From JANQPD01 sp963715655 (GTDB lineage Bacteria; Bacteroidota; Bacteroidia; Flavobacteriales; Schleiferiaceae), in assembly GCA_963715655.1 (NCBI GenBank), contig OY970262.1, positions 1 to 64,000 on the forward strand: 64,000 bases of DNA. Reading direction: 5' to 3'. Below, in pieces: positions 33,989 to 43,483 of the stretch. The position numbers and the translations under genes were made by a program. The number at the start of each line of letters is the position of its first letter. Position 1 is the stretch's first letter. A model generated the notes under the pieces. The model was not told the DNA's origin. It saw only the letters and a program-made list of their open reading frames with translations, and did no database searches.

Positions 33989-36670
33989 TTATTTAATGAT
34001 GTGTACAAAGCCTTGTAAACGCTCTTGTGGCACTTGCACCAATGATTTTGGCGTATAGCGCGCGGTGTAAAAATATACACCTTCCGCCAATGGTTGCCCG
34101 GTAGTCATATCCGTACCATTCCAACCGTTTTCCACAAAAAGTTCTACATCAGTTGAGCTAAAAACCATAACTCCCCAACGGTTAAAAATTTCTAGGTTTA
34201 AATCTGCAATATCATTTATTTCTACGGGTAAAAATCTATCGCCTTTGTTATCGCCATTAGGCGTAAATACGTTTGGAAAGCTAAGTACGGGGCAAGAGCG
34301 AATACAAATTATATTACTAAAATCGCTTTCATTTACCACACCTCCGGGGTCGCTAGCGGCATCATCAAGCGCAGTAACTGCATAGCAGCCCACAATAGAA
34401 CCCAAATCTTGCTGCAAAATGCTTAAATCTGTAATATTTGCATACAAAGGAGGCTGCGTAAAAACAGCACCTTCGGTAGCCTTAAAATACACATTGTAAG
34501 CGGTAATGGCGTCCATACATAAAGAATCTTGTGGATTCTGCCAGCTCAAAAACAACGAATCCTTAGCGCAATTAAAATCGGCACTTAAAATAGGCGGACA
34601 AGGTTTTGTGGTATCAATGGGTGTAACACAGGCAATTTGTGAATTGTTAATCAACGGTTTAGGCAAGCTGTCATTTGCCGTATAGCGACCGTAAGAACGT
34701 ACAAAATAGCAATAGGAATCTCCATTCACTAATCCCGTATCTACATAAAGTGGCGTAAAACTTTGGCCAATACTATCAAAATTTCCGCTGCCAGTAGGAT
34801 TTTCTCTAAACACCACAAAACGTTCATTTTGCCACGGAACCACATTGTTTAAACGTAACACCGCACTTCCATCACTTGGGCTTGGTGTTAAAAATAAAGA
34901 AACTGCAGAGTCACTTACGGCAACCGGTGCTGGGTTAGAACCCGAGTAAAACTCAACCTTATAACTATACGCATTTTCTTGCGTATTAATGTTTTGGTGG
35001 GTAAACAAAGTATCGTCATAGGTAGGTAAAGTGGCCAATGTAGTAAAAGGATCTACATTTCCTTGGCGGGATAACAATGTATAGCTGTAAGGCGGAGGAA
35101 AAGTAACGCTATCTATTTTTGGTGGTGCAATCCATTTTACTTGGATAGACCCGGCAGCAATATCCGTAGTGAGTACATCTACATTAGTAATTAATGGGTC
35201 TATTAAGGGCAAGCTTGCGCAAAACTCTACAGAAGCGTAGCTTTCCGCACCATCAGGATAGCAGGCTACTACCATATAACAATATTGCGAGCCGGAAATT
35301 AAATTGTTACTATCTGTAAAAGTGGTTGTGTTTAAGCCTTGCACGGTGCCTATTTGTTGGTAGCCTGTGTATCCAGGCACACCTGTTTCGCACGTATCGG
35401 GCATAAAACCAACGGAATCTATACGCCTGTATATTTTGTATGCGTTGGCATCGGTACACACGCTAGCGTCCCAACTTAAATTTATTACTCTATTTAAGGC
35501 GGTTGCTTCGGGGTTTTTAGGTGAAGGCCCTACTACGGTAACGGCAAAAGTAAAAATGTCTAACAAAGGATCATCACCGTTATTAGAACGTAACCTATCT
35601 CTAGCTTCTAACGTAATGTAATGTGGTTCTTTACGCACATGATTACAAGCGGTTGACCACGTTAAAACACCATTAACACGCGGTAAAATACTGTCTCTTA
35701 AAAAGGTAGGTGCGCTTACTAAGTTCAACGCTTGCGCGGGATTTGGAAGTTCATAAGGCCCGCCAAAAGCACGTAGGGTTACGGTGCTGTCATAATCAGG
35801 ATCAAAAGCAGTAACCGGAATGTTTAGCGTGGTGCCGGCCTCTACACAAAATGGCCCCACGGGTTCAATTATAGGCGGATTGTTACGACAGCTGTTAATG
35901 GTAATCTGCATATCTCGGGTAACCGTTCCAATTAAAAAAGTACCATTGCCGGTTCTTCTCCATTCTTCAATTAAAATAGCCACGTTATACTCGCCTAAAT
36001 TTTTGGGAACTGCCCATGTTAAATCACCGGTTATAGCATTTATTTTTATAGAATCTTTTACAAAACTAGGGTCGTAAGTAGTATTTAATATAGCACCGTT
36101 AGTAGTTCTGCAAGGCACTAATCTGTAAGCTAAGCTATCACCGTCCAAATCATAAGCACCGGCATTGTGTTTAAAAATTCTATTCAAGCATCCATCATCA
36201 ATAGGCGGGTTGCTAAGTATTGGAGAACTGTTGCCGCCTAAAGCCGCACTAATAAAGAGTTCACTTTGCACGTAAAACGGCACGTTTACCGAGTTAGGGA
36301 TATTAACTACGCCCATATTGCGGTTAGGGTCTTGAAAAAATACGATGTAGCTGCCCGCAGAAGGATAAGTATGTGTGCCTTTGTAAATGTTAAGGCGAAT
36401 ATCGTTTGCCAAGGCAACTCCTCTGCCGCTTGGGCATCCGCCTTGACCTTGCGGCCCGTTGCTACGTTTTAATACATCAGAAGTATTGTCGCCCCAATTA
36501 ATGGTGAGCTCGCATCTATCCGCTTGTGCACCTAATTTTGCATAGGTAGTAATAGTTGCTTCATACGTTAAGCCACCTAACCAACGATACGTAATTTCGC
36601 CCGCGCGGTTATGCGTAGCTTGCGCTCCGAAAAAAAGCAGGACAAAACTTGCTAGTAAGGCGTTTTTCAT
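33989..36670 (-). CDS. T9SS type B surface protein with FN3-like modules
   Basis: 893 residues with signal peptide MKNALLASFVLLFFGAQA followed by THNRAGEITYRW, the same opening type as the protein at 426-2801. Residues ~20-400 form repeated Ig-like or cadherin-like segments (DPDYDSTVTLRAFGG). Residues ~400-800 carry fibronectin type III-like repeats (INLSWDASVCTDANAYKIYR; LSWQNPQDSLCMDAITAYN). The C-terminal ~85 residues are the gliding-motility-type sorting domain (FPNVFTPNGDNKGDRF, LEIFNRWGVMVF, LAEGVYFYTARY). It is likely a surface adhesin-like protein. Its ligand is not predictable. Confidence 0.88.
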   Translation of the reverse strand: MKNALLASFVLLFFGAQATHNRAGEITYRWLGGLTYEATITTYAKLGAQADRCELTINWGDNTSDVLKRSNGPQGQGGCPSGRGVALANDIRLNIYKGTHTYPSAGSYIVFFQDPNRNMGVVNIPNSVNVPFYVQSELFISAALGGNSSPILSNPPIDDGCLNRIFKHNAGAYDLDGDSLAYRLVPCRTTNGAILNTTYDPSFVKDSIKINAITGDLTWAVPKNLGEYNVAILIEEWRRTGNGTFLIGTVTRDMQITINSCRNNPPIIEPVGPFCVEAGTTLNIPVTAFDPDYDSTVTLRAFGGPYELPNPAQALNLVSAPTFLRDSILPRVNGVLTWSTACNHVRKEPHYITLEARDRLRSNNGDDPLLDIFTFAVTVVGPSPKNPEATALNRVINLSWDASVCTDANAYKIYRRIDSVGFMPDTCETGVPGYTGYQQIGTVQGLNTTTFTDSNNLISGSQYCYMVVACYPDGAESYASVEFCASLPLIDPLITNVDVLTTDIAAGSIQVKWIAPPKIDSVTFPPPYSYTLLSRQGNVDPFTTLATLPTYDDTLFTHQNINTQENAYSYKVEFYSGSNPAPVAVSDSAVSLFLTPSPSDGSAVLRLNNVVPWQNERFVVFRENPTGSGNFDSIGQSFTPLYVDTGLVNGDSYCYFVRSYGRYTANDSLPKPLINNSQIACVTPIDTTKPCPPILSADFNCAKDSLFLSWQNPQDSLCMDAITAYNVYFKATEGAVFTQPPLYANITDLSILQQDLGSIVGCYAVTALDDAASDPGGVVNESDFSNIICIRSCPVLSFPNVFTPNGDNKGDRFLPVEINDIADLNLEIFNRWGVMVFSSTDVELFVENGWNGTDMTTGQPLAEGVYFYTARYTPKSLVQVPQERLQGFVHIIK

Positions 36671-36816
36671 GTAGTATTCTGTGGGCGTGTAACGCTGTTT
36701 TTAGTACTTGGTTTAATAAACTTTAAAAACCTTCTTTTATTTTTATAGATTAGGTTTAGCAGGTTGGTTGCTTATAATTAATAATACTTTTGTCTCAAAT
36801 CTAACAAATAAACTCT

Positions 36817-38247
36817 ATGAAAATTAGTGTCGCTAAGCCTTCGCAAAAGGCAAACCAAATAATCTATCTTTTTAACACAACAAAACAGTTATCAAAGTTA
36901 GCGTTAAACTCCACAGAGTTAGATTATATAACCCATAAAGCTGAAGCTCCCGAAGATCAGATAATTTCTATAAACAGACATCCACAACAGTTATTTTTTG
37001 CAAAATTAGGTAAGCCTGCCAAAGAAAGCTACAAACTTGATGAGCAACTTAGATTACTAGGTTGCAACGCTTTACTTCACTTAGATACGCAAAAAGAAAC
37101 GAAAGTAACCATAAAAGCTTGCGCTGATGATTTAAATCCTAAAGCTTTTGCTGAGGGTTTAGCATTAGGTGCTTATCAGTTTATTAAATATTATTCTGAC
37201 AAGAAAAAGCGCGCACACAAGCTAAACGAGATTTCCATTGAAGGCATAAACGAAACTGAAAAAACTGAATTATCAGCCTTGCTAAACGGTGTGTTTTTGG
37301 CGCGTGATTTAGTAAACGAACCAGTTAATTTTTTAACGGCTGTTCAATTAGGCAAGCAAGCACTTACGGCAGCAGAAAAGTATGGCTTTAAAGCAGAAGT
37401 TTTTAATAAAAAGAAAATTGAAAGTCTAAAAATGGGGGGATTATTGGCAGTAAATAAAGGCAGCCAAGACCCTCCCACTTTTACCATATTAGAGTATAAA
37501 CCGGCTACAACGCATAATAAAAAACCAATAGTGTTAGTAGGTAAGGGAGTGGTGTATGATACCGGAGGTTTAAGCCTTAAGTCAACAGCCGGATCTATGG
37601 ACAGCATGAAAAGTGATATGGGCGGAAGTGCAGCCGTACTAGGCGCCATGGTGGCCGCAGCAGCAAGTAAATTACCCGTACATATTATCGGATTAATTCC
37701 TGCAACGGATAACCGCCCCGGTGAAAAAGCTTACGTGCCCGGAGATGTAATTAAAATGTATGATGGCAGCACCGTTGAAGTGTTAAATACTGATGCTGAG
37801 GGCCGCATGATTTTGGCAGATGCCTTGGCTTACGCAAAAAAATACAATCCACAAGTAGTGATAGACCTTGCCACCCTTACCGGAGCAGCAGCCGTAGCCG
37901 TTGGAAAATTTGGTGTAGTAGGCATGGGCACGGCATCTAACAAAGAATTTGAGCAATTGCAAAAAGCAGGCGAAACGTGTTACGAACGCGTAGCACAATT
38001 TCCTTTTTGGGATGAATATGACGAGTTATTAAAATCATCTATTGCAGATCAAAAAAACATTGGTGGCCGCGAAGGTGGAGCCATTACCGCAGGAAAATTT
38101 CTACAAAAATTTACTGATTACCCTTGGATTCACTTGGATATAGCAGGGCCGGCCTTTTTAGATGCTGACCACGGTTATCGCCTTAAAGGAGGTACTGGTG
38201 TGGGTGTACGTTTATTATTTAACTATTTAAAAAGTGTAAAAGCCTAA
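36817..38247 (+). CDS. pepA: Leucyl aminopeptidase, M17 family
   Basis: A cytosolic zinc/manganese aminopeptidase of 476 residues. The N-terminal macro-like domain is poorly conserved. The C-terminal catalytic domain shows VGKGVVYDTGGLSLK (metal-binding Lys and Asp), MKSDMGGSAA and the family signature NTDAEGRMILADAL with its metal ligands. The stop codon overlaps the pdxA start (TAATG). Confidence 0.94.
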   Translation: MKISVAKPSQKANQIIYLFNTTKQLSKLALNSTELDYITHKAEAPEDQIISINRHPQQLFFAKLGKPAKESYKLDEQLRLLGCNALLHLDTQKETKVTIKACADDLNPKAFAEGLALGAYQFIKYYSDKKKRAHKLNEISIEGINETEKTELSALLNGVFLARDLVNEPVNFLTAVQLGKQALTAAEKYGFKAEVFNKKKIESLKMGGLLAVNKGSQDPPTFTILEYKPATTHNKKPIVLVGKGVVYDTGGLSLKSTAGSMDSMKSDMGGSAAVLGAMVAAAASKLPVHIIGLIPATDNRPGEKAYVPGDVIKMYDGSTVEVLNTDAEGRMILADALAYAKKYNPQVVIDLATLTGAAAVAVGKFGVVGMGTASNKEFEQLQKAGETCYERVAQFPFWDEYDELLKSSIADQKNIGGREGGAITAGKFLQKFTDYPWIHLDIAGPAFLDADHGYRLKGGTGVGVRLLFNYLKSVKA

Positions 38248-39293
38248 TGGAACATCACGCCCCTATTATTGGTATTTCAGTAGGAGATTTAAACGGAATT
38301 GGCTTAGAAGTAGTAATGAAAACCTTTGCCAATACCGCCATGCTTGAACTTTGTACGCCCGTACTTTTTGGTTCAGCTAAAACCTTAAGCTACCACAGAA
38401 AAGCTTTGGATATGGATGACTTTAATTATCAAAGTATTCATAAAATTGAGCAAATTATTCCGAATAAATTTAACCTGCTAAACTGTTGGAAAGAAGATGT
38501 AAATCTGGAGTTTGGAAAACCTGATAAAGCCGTGGGTGCCTATTCTTTAATGTCGTTAGATTTAGCCTGCAGGGCATTTGAAGATGGTCATATTGAAGCC
38601 TTGGTTACCGCCCCTATTAATAAAGAAACCATTCAAAGTGATATTTTTAGGTTTACCGGACACACCGATTACTTAGAAGCGCGCTATAAAGGTAAAAGCA
38701 CCATGATTTTAATCAGTGAAGAAATGCGCATGGGTTTACAAACCGTGCATATTCCTTTGCGGGATGTACCTAAAGCGGTAACCAAAGATTTGGTGTGCCA
38801 AAAACTAAAAATACTTAGTGAAACGCTTTTTAAAGATTTTCATATTAAAAAAGGTAAAATTGCCGTGCTAGCGTTAAATCCACACGCAGGTGATGGGGGA
38901 GTAATTGGCAATGAAGATTATGAAATTGTAGCGCCCGCCATTCAAGAAGCTTTTGATGATGGCGTTGCTGCATTTGGTCCATTTCCGGCTGATAGCTTTT
39001 TTGGCAGCGGTAAACACAAACAGTACGATGCTATTTTAGCCATGTATCACGACCAAGGATTGACTCCATTCAAAGCTTTAAGTTTTGGACAAGGTGTAAA
39101 TTTTACGGCTGGTTTAGAGATTATTCGCACAAGCCCCGACCATGGCACTGGTTTTGAAATTGCGGGTAAAAATGTAGCCAATGAAGCTAGCTTTAGAGAA
39201 GCCGTTTATTTAGCCATTGATTTAACTCGTAAACGTGCTTTAACCAAACAATTAGGAGCAAACGTATTAAAATCTTCTAAAAGATATAAATAA
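38247..39293 (+). CDS. pdxA: 4-hydroxythreonine-4-phosphate dehydrogenase
   Basis: Oxidises 4-phosphohydroxy-L-threonine in the DXP-dependent route to pyridoxal phosphate. 348 residues. Conserved metal-binding and active-site segments are ISVGDLNGIGLEV, APINKETI, FTGHTDYLEA, NPHAGDGGVIGNED and MYHDQGLTPFKAL. It overlaps pepA by one base. The DUF177-rpmF-fabH-acc genes follow in the order usual for Flavobacteriales. Confidence 0.95.
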   Translation: MEHHAPIIGISVGDLNGIGLEVVMKTFANTAMLELCTPVLFGSAKTLSYHRKALDMDDFNYQSIHKIEQIIPNKFNLLNCWKEDVNLEFGKPDKAVGAYSLMSLDLACRAFEDGHIEALVTAPINKETIQSDIFRFTGHTDYLEARYKGKSTMILISEEMRMGLQTVHIPLRDVPKAVTKDLVCQKLKILSETLFKDFHIKKGKIAVLALNPHAGDGGVIGNEDYEIVAPAIQEAFDDGVAAFGPFPADSFFGSGKHKQYDAILAMYHDQGLTPFKALSFGQGVNFTAGLEIIRTSPDHGTGFEIAGKNVANEASFREAVYLAIDLTRKRALTKQLGANVLKSSKRYK

Positions 39294-39360
39294 AACAAGG
39301 AAGCCTTTTTTGCGTAAAAGATTTTATTACCTTCGCGGGCTCTAATTTCATGAGAGCATT

Positions 39361-39894
39361 ATGCACGTTTTACAAGCATATACAATTAAGTTCTCTGGGC
39401 TAGAGTTAGGTATTCATACATTTGAATATCAACTTGATAACACGTTCTTTGCGCATTTTGATTTTGAAGAATTTGAAAAAGAAGACCTAAAAGGCAAGGT
39501 AGTTTTAGATAAAAAACCAAGCAGATTAGAAATACTTTTTGAGGTTTCCGGTACGGCACAAGTGCTTTGCGATGTTTCCAACGCACTATTTACAATGCCC
39601 GTAGAAAATTCCTTATCGCTAATTGTAAAGTTTGGAGACGAGCTGGACAACAGCAATGAGGATATTTTAATTTTACCACATGGTGAGTTTGAGCTTAACA
39701 TAGCACAGTATTTATACGAGTGCACTGCATTAGCCATTCCGCTTAAAAAAGTAAATCCGGCCTTACAAGATTCAAAAAATGGGCGCGCAATGGTACACAG
39801 GCTAGATGAACTTAGTCCGCAAGGACAAATAGACAACAAAGACGAAGAAGAAACGGATCCCCGGTGGGATAAGTTAAAAGATTTATTGAACTAA
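39361..39894 (+). CDS. DUF177 (YceD-like) protein
   Basis: 177 residues, with the DUF177/YceD family features: an N-terminal acidic beta region, a central LEILFEVSGTAQVLCDVSNA and the ALAIPLKKVNPA motif before an acidic C-terminus (NKDEEETDPRWDKLKDLL). In many bacteria this gene precedes rpmF and is linked to 23S rRNA maturation. Only 12 bases separate it from rpmF. Confidence 0.9.
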   Translation: MHVLQAYTIKFSGLELGIHTFEYQLDNTFFAHFDFEEFEKEDLKGKVVLDKKPSRLEILFEVSGTAQVLCDVSNALFTMPVENSLSLIVKFGDELDNSNEDILILPHGEFELNIAQYLYECTALAIPLKKVNPALQDSKNGRAMVHRLDELSPQGQIDNKDEEETDPRWDKLKDLLN

Positions 39895-39906
39895 CGATTT
39901 ATAGTT

Positions 39907-40101
39907 ATGGCACATCCTAAAAGGAAGATTAGTAAAACAAGAAGAGACAAAAGAAGAACGCATTATAAAGCGGTAGCTCCTACTGTAGCAGTATGTTCAG
40001 TTACTGGTGAAGCGCATCTTTATCACCGTGCTTACTGGCATGAAGATAAACTTTACTATAAAGGTAAAGTAGTAATGGAAAAAACCGTTGCCGAAGCATA
40101 A
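39907..40101 (+). CDS. rpmF: Ribosomal protein bL32
   Basis: 64 residues, starting MAHPKRKISKTRRDKRRTHY, the basic N-terminus of bL32. The zinc-binding CxxC pairs of the C+ form are missing (only one Cys, AVCSVTGEA), so this is the zinc-independent type. It is co-transcribed with the DUF177 gene. A hairpin follows at 40154. Confidence 0.97.
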   Translation: MAHPKRKISKTRRDKRRTHYKAVAPTVAVCSVTGEAHLYHRAYWHEDKLYYKGKVVMEKTVAEA

Positions 40102-40153
40102 GTAGCTTCGCATCTTTTTTGCAACAACACATTTTACAGCCGAAAGGCAATTT

Positions 40154-40177
40154 TAAAGGGGACAATAGTCCCCTTTA
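40154..40177. terminator. Hairpin after rpmF
   Basis: TAAAGGGGAC-AATA-GTCCCCTTTA is a perfect ten-pair stem. The T run after it is only three bases, so it could be a terminator, an mRNA-stabilising hairpin or an attenuator before fabH. Confidence 0.6.
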
Positions 40178-40202
40178 GACGTTTATAGTTGACCAAAAAA
40201 GA

Positions 40203-40255
40203 GTTTGCAAACATTAAAAATAAAAGAAACGTGTTCGTTTTTCTTACGTTTGCAA
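40203..40255 (+). promoter_or_regulatory. Promoter and repeated GTTTGCAA boxes before fabH
   Basis: GTTTGCAAAC (40203-40212, perfect palindrome) and GTTTGCAA (40248-40255) stand 45 bp apart, the second overlapping a -7 box TACGTTTG (40245-40252). A regulator binding both boxes would cover the promoter of the fatty-acid initiation genes. No known Bacteroidota regulator is assigned. Confidence 0.4.
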
Positions 40256-40324
40256 CAACTATTATAATAAAAACACCATTAAACCACGCATAATTGTTAC
40301 GTTTAATGCACTTTTACAATAAAA

Positions 40325-41326
40325 ATGTATATGGCGCCTAAAGCAGCTATTACCGCTATTGGCGGATATCTTCCCGAATTCCGGCTTACCAATAAAATTT
40401 TGGAAACCATGGTAGATACTACCGAGGATTGGATTTTAACTAGAACCGGTATTGAGGAAAGAAGAATTTTAAAAGGTGAAGGTATGGGCAGCTCCTTTAT
40501 GGGCATTCAGGCTGTAAACCAACTTTTAGAGCGCAGAGGAATAAAAGGTAGTGAAATAGATGCGGTAATTTTTGCCACCGCTACCGGAGATATGCCAGTA
40601 GCCGCAAATGCAGCGTATGTATGTAGTCAAATTGGTGCCGATAAAGCCTTTGGATTTGATTTACAAGCTGCTTGTTCCGGATTTTTATACGCGCTATTTA
40701 CCGGATCTCAATACATTGAAACCGGAAAATTTAAAAAAGTATTAGTAATAGGTGCTGATAAAATGAGCAGCATTGTAGATTATACTGACCGTACTACTTG
40801 CGTAATATTTGGCGATGGCGCTGGAGCCGTTTTACTAGAACCAAATGAAGAAGGCCTCGGTATCCAAGATTCTATTTTACGATCAGATGGTGTAGGTCGT
40901 GATTTTTTGTACATAAAAGCGGGTGGTTCCATGCATCCTCCCACAGAAGAAACCGTGGCAAATCGTGAGCACTACGTGCATCAAGAAGGGCAGCAAGTAT
41001 TCAAATTTGCTGTAACCAATATGGCAGAAGTTTCTGCCCAAATTATGCAGCGGAATAGCTTAACCGCTGATGATGTAGCCTTTTTAGTACCACACCAAGC
41101 AAACAAACGTATTATAGATGCTACGGCCAAGCGCATGGGTCTTCATGCTGATAAAGTAATGCTGAACATTCATCGCTATGGAAACACAACAAATGGTACT
41201 TTGCCACTTTGCTTGTGGGATTATGAAAGTCAACTGAAAAAAGGTGATAATCTTATTTTTTCGGCTTTTGGTGGTGGCTTTACCTGGGGAAGCATTTATT
41301 TAAAGTGGGCATACAACCCTTCATAA
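40325..41326 (+). CDS. fabH: 3-oxoacyl-ACP synthase III
   Basis: Starts fatty-acid elongation by condensing an acyl-CoA with malonyl-ACP. 333 residues. The catalytic Cys is in LQAACSGFLYAL (~117), His in VPHQANKRI and Asn in RYGNTTNGTLPL (usually GNTTSAS), so the triad is complete. The start MYMAPKAAITAIGGYLPEF is six codons or fewer from the conserved region, and the second Met would serve equally. accB follows after 74 bases. Confidence 0.95.
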   Translation: MYMAPKAAITAIGGYLPEFRLTNKILETMVDTTEDWILTRTGIEERRILKGEGMGSSFMGIQAVNQLLERRGIKGSEIDAVIFATATGDMPVAANAAYVCSQIGADKAFGFDLQAACSGFLYALFTGSQYIETGKFKKVLVIGADKMSSIVDYTDRTTCVIFGDGAGAVLLEPNEEGLGIQDSILRSDGVGRDFLYIKAGGSMHPPTEETVANREHYVHQEGQQVFKFAVTNMAEVSAQIMQRNSLTADDVAFLVPHQANKRIIDATAKRMGLHADKVMLNIHRYGNTTNGTLPLCLWDYESQLKKGDNLIFSAFGGGFTWGSIYLKWAYNPS

Positions 41327-41400
41327 ACAATAAAAAATTCTTACATTCAATTCATTAGTTTTACACATAAATAATTAGAACCAACAGTAATACCCTTTTT

Positions 41401-41898
41401 ATGGATTTAAAAGAAATACAAAACCTAATCAAATTTGTAGCACGTTCCGGTGCTGCTGAAGTAAATCTTGAAACAGAAACGTTTAAGATTAATATTAAAA
41501 CAGGAGAGGCTTATCCACATGCTGAGGGGATGCAAGCACCACAGGTAGTATCTATACCGCAAGTGCAGCAGCAACCGGTAGCTCAGGCTCCAAGCGCATC
41601 AGATACTGTTTCTGCGGCTGAACAGGCTAAAGCTGCCACCGCTAAAGAAGAAGCCAATTACGTAACCATTAAATCTCCAATGATTGGTACTTTTTATAGA
41701 AGACCATCTCCTGATAAGGATTTATTTGTAAGCGTTGGTGATGAAATCAAAGAAGGCTCGGTAGTGTGTATTATTGAAGCCATGAAACTTTTTAACGAAA
41801 TTGAAAGTGAAGTGAGCGGGAAAATCGTAAAGATTTTAATTGATGATCAATCTCCGGTGGAGTACGATCAGCCTCTTTATTTGGTTGACCCTTCGTAG
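41401..41898 (+). CDS. accB: Biotin carboxyl carrier protein
   Basis: Carries biotin in acetyl-CoA carboxylase. 165 residues: an N-terminal helix region, a Gln/Ala/Pro-rich linker (~45-80), and the biotinyl domain with EAMKLFNEI, in which Lys129 is biotinylated. accC follows after 34 bases, as in most bacteria. Confidence 0.97.
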   Translation: MDLKEIQNLIKFVARSGAAEVNLETETFKINIKTGEAYPHAEGMQAPQVVSIPQVQQQPVAQAPSASDTVSAAEQAKAATAKEEANYVTIKSPMIGTFYRRPSPDKDLFVSVGDEIKEGSVVCIIEAMKLFNEIESEVSGKIVKILIDDQSPVEYDQPLYLVDPS

Positions 41899-41932
41899 TT
41901 GTCAGACTTTAGTTTTACTCTAAAAAAAAAGT

Positions 41933-43276
41933 ATGTTTAAGAAAATATTGATAGCCAACCGTGGCGAAATAGCCTTGCGTATTATCCGTACTTGTAAGGA
42001 AATGAATATTAAAACGGTGGCTGTATATAGCACAGCTGATGCAGAAAGCTTACACGTGCGGTTTGCAGATGAAGCGGTTTGCATTGGCCCTCCTTCTAGC
42101 GCAGAATCGTATTTAAATATTCCCCGCATTATAGCGGCTGCCGAAATAACCAACTCGGATGCTATTCATCCGGGTTATGGATTTTTATCGGAAAATTCCA
42201 AATTTTCTAAAATCTGTAAAGAAAACGGTATAAAATTTATCGGCCCTAGCCCAACAATGATTGACCAAATGGGCGACAAGGCTACGGCTAAAGCAACTAT
42301 GAAATCTGCGGGTGTACCTACCATACCCGGATCAGAAGGCTTACTAAAAGATTATGCAGAAACGGAGAAGCTTGCAGAAGAAGTTGGTTATCCTGTAATG
42401 CTTAAAGCTACTGCCGGTGGCGGTGGTAAAGGAATGCGTGCCGTTTGGAAAAAAGATGAGCTGAAAAAAGCCTGGGACAGCGCCAGACAAGAGGCGAGTG
42501 CCGCTTTTGGAAACGATGGTATGTACATGGAAAAGCTAATTGAAGAGCCTAGGCATATTGAAATTCAAGTAATTGGAGATCAAGATGGACGCGCTTGCCA
42601 TTTATCTGAGCGCGATTGTTCCATTCAACGTAGGCATCAAAAACTTACGGAAGAAACGCCATCTCCTTTTATGACAGCCAAGTTACGCAAGGCGATGGGT
42701 GAAGCAGCTGTAAAAGCTTGTGAATACATAAAATACGAGGGAGCCGGAACCATTGAGTTTTTGGTGGATAAGCATCGTAATTTTTACTTTATGGAAATGA
42801 ACACCAGAATACAGGTGGAACATCCTATTACCGAACAAGTGATAGATTATGACTTAATTAGGGAGCAAATAAAAGTAGCGGCAGGTGTTAAAATTTCTGG
42901 TAAAAACTACGAACCACAATTACATAGTATTGAGTGTCGTATAAATGCCGAAGATCCTTTTAACGGTTTCAGGCCTTCACCGGGAAAAATCACTACTTTT
43001 CATGCTCCGGGCGGACACGGGGTGCGTTTGGACACTAGCGTTTACGCAGGCTACACTATCCCCCCCTACTATGATAGTATGATTGCCAAGCTGATTACCA
43101 CCGCACAAACGCGTGATGAAGCCATTGATAAAATGCGCAGAGCTTTGGATGAATTTGTGATTGAAGGTGTAAAAACCACTATCCCATTTCACAGACAATT
43201 GATGGACAACCCTGCTTATCAATCAGGAAATTACACCACCGCATTTATGGAAACATTTGTTCTTGAAAAAGAATAA
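41933..43276 (+). CDS. accC: Biotin carboxylase
   Basis: ATP-grasp subunit of acetyl-CoA carboxylase that carboxylates the biotin on AccB. 447 residues. FKKILIANRGEIALRIIRTC opens the chain. The glycine-rich ATP loop KATAGGGGKGMRAVW lies near residues 159-173. EMNTRIQVEHPITEQV holds the catalytic Glu/Arg region, and the C-terminal domain begins near RINAEDP. It is the last gene of the cluster, followed by a terminator at 43369. Confidence 0.97.
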   Translation: MFKKILIANRGEIALRIIRTCKEMNIKTVAVYSTADAESLHVRFADEAVCIGPPSSAESYLNIPRIIAAAEITNSDAIHPGYGFLSENSKFSKICKENGIKFIGPSPTMIDQMGDKATAKATMKSAGVPTIPGSEGLLKDYAETEKLAEEVGYPVMLKATAGGGGKGMRAVWKKDELKKAWDSARQEASAAFGNDGMYMEKLIEEPRHIEIQVIGDQDGRACHLSERDCSIQRRHQKLTEETPSPFMTAKLRKAMGEAAVKACEYIKYEGAGTIEFLVDKHRNFYFMEMNTRIQVEHPITEQVIDYDLIREQIKVAAGVKISGKNYEPQLHSIECRINAEDPFNGFRPSPGKITTFHAPGGHGVRLDTSVYAGYTIPPYYDSMIAKLITTAQTRDEAIDKMRRALDEFVIEGVKTTIPFHRQLMDNPAYQSGNYTTAFMETFVLEKE

Positions 43277-43329
43277 TATTTTTCAAAGCAATCTGAACCT
43301 TTGCTAAATAATTGAGTTTTTATTTTGGA

Positions 43330-43345
43330 TTAAGGTTTGGTTAAT
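43330..43345 (+). repeat. 16-nt core shared with the twin small RNAs
   Basis: TTAAGGTTTGGTTAAT is identical to 29762-29777 in small RNA 1 and to its counterpart in small RNA 2. As in those RNAs it precedes a terminator, here by 24 bases. No complete TAnnTTTG box was found upstream, so it is probably part of the accC 3' untranslated region. Confidence 0.6.
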
Positions 43346-43368
43346 TGTTTTGATTAAGTTCAAAAATT

Positions 43369-43399
43369 AAAGTCCCGCTATTTAGTGGGACTTTTTTTT
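43369..43399 (+). terminator. Terminator after accC
   Basis: AAAGTCCCGC-TATTTA-GTGGGACTTT, ten pairs with one G-U, followed by a run of eight T. Confidence 0.92.
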
Positions 43400-43423
43400 G
43401 CCCGATAATAAAAAAACGATTGG

Positions 43424-43462
43424 GCGCAAAAAAAAACGTTCCGCATTGCTGCGAAACGTTTT
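43424..43462 (-). terminator. Terminator of the LruC operon
   Basis: On the minus strand AAAACGTTTCGCA pairs with TGCGGAACGTTTT (one mismatch, loop GCAA) and runs into a long T stretch. It lies 22 bases beyond the stop of the LruC-domain gene. Confidence 0.85.
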
Positions 43463-43483
43463 CAGTTCAATCAATAAAACAAA

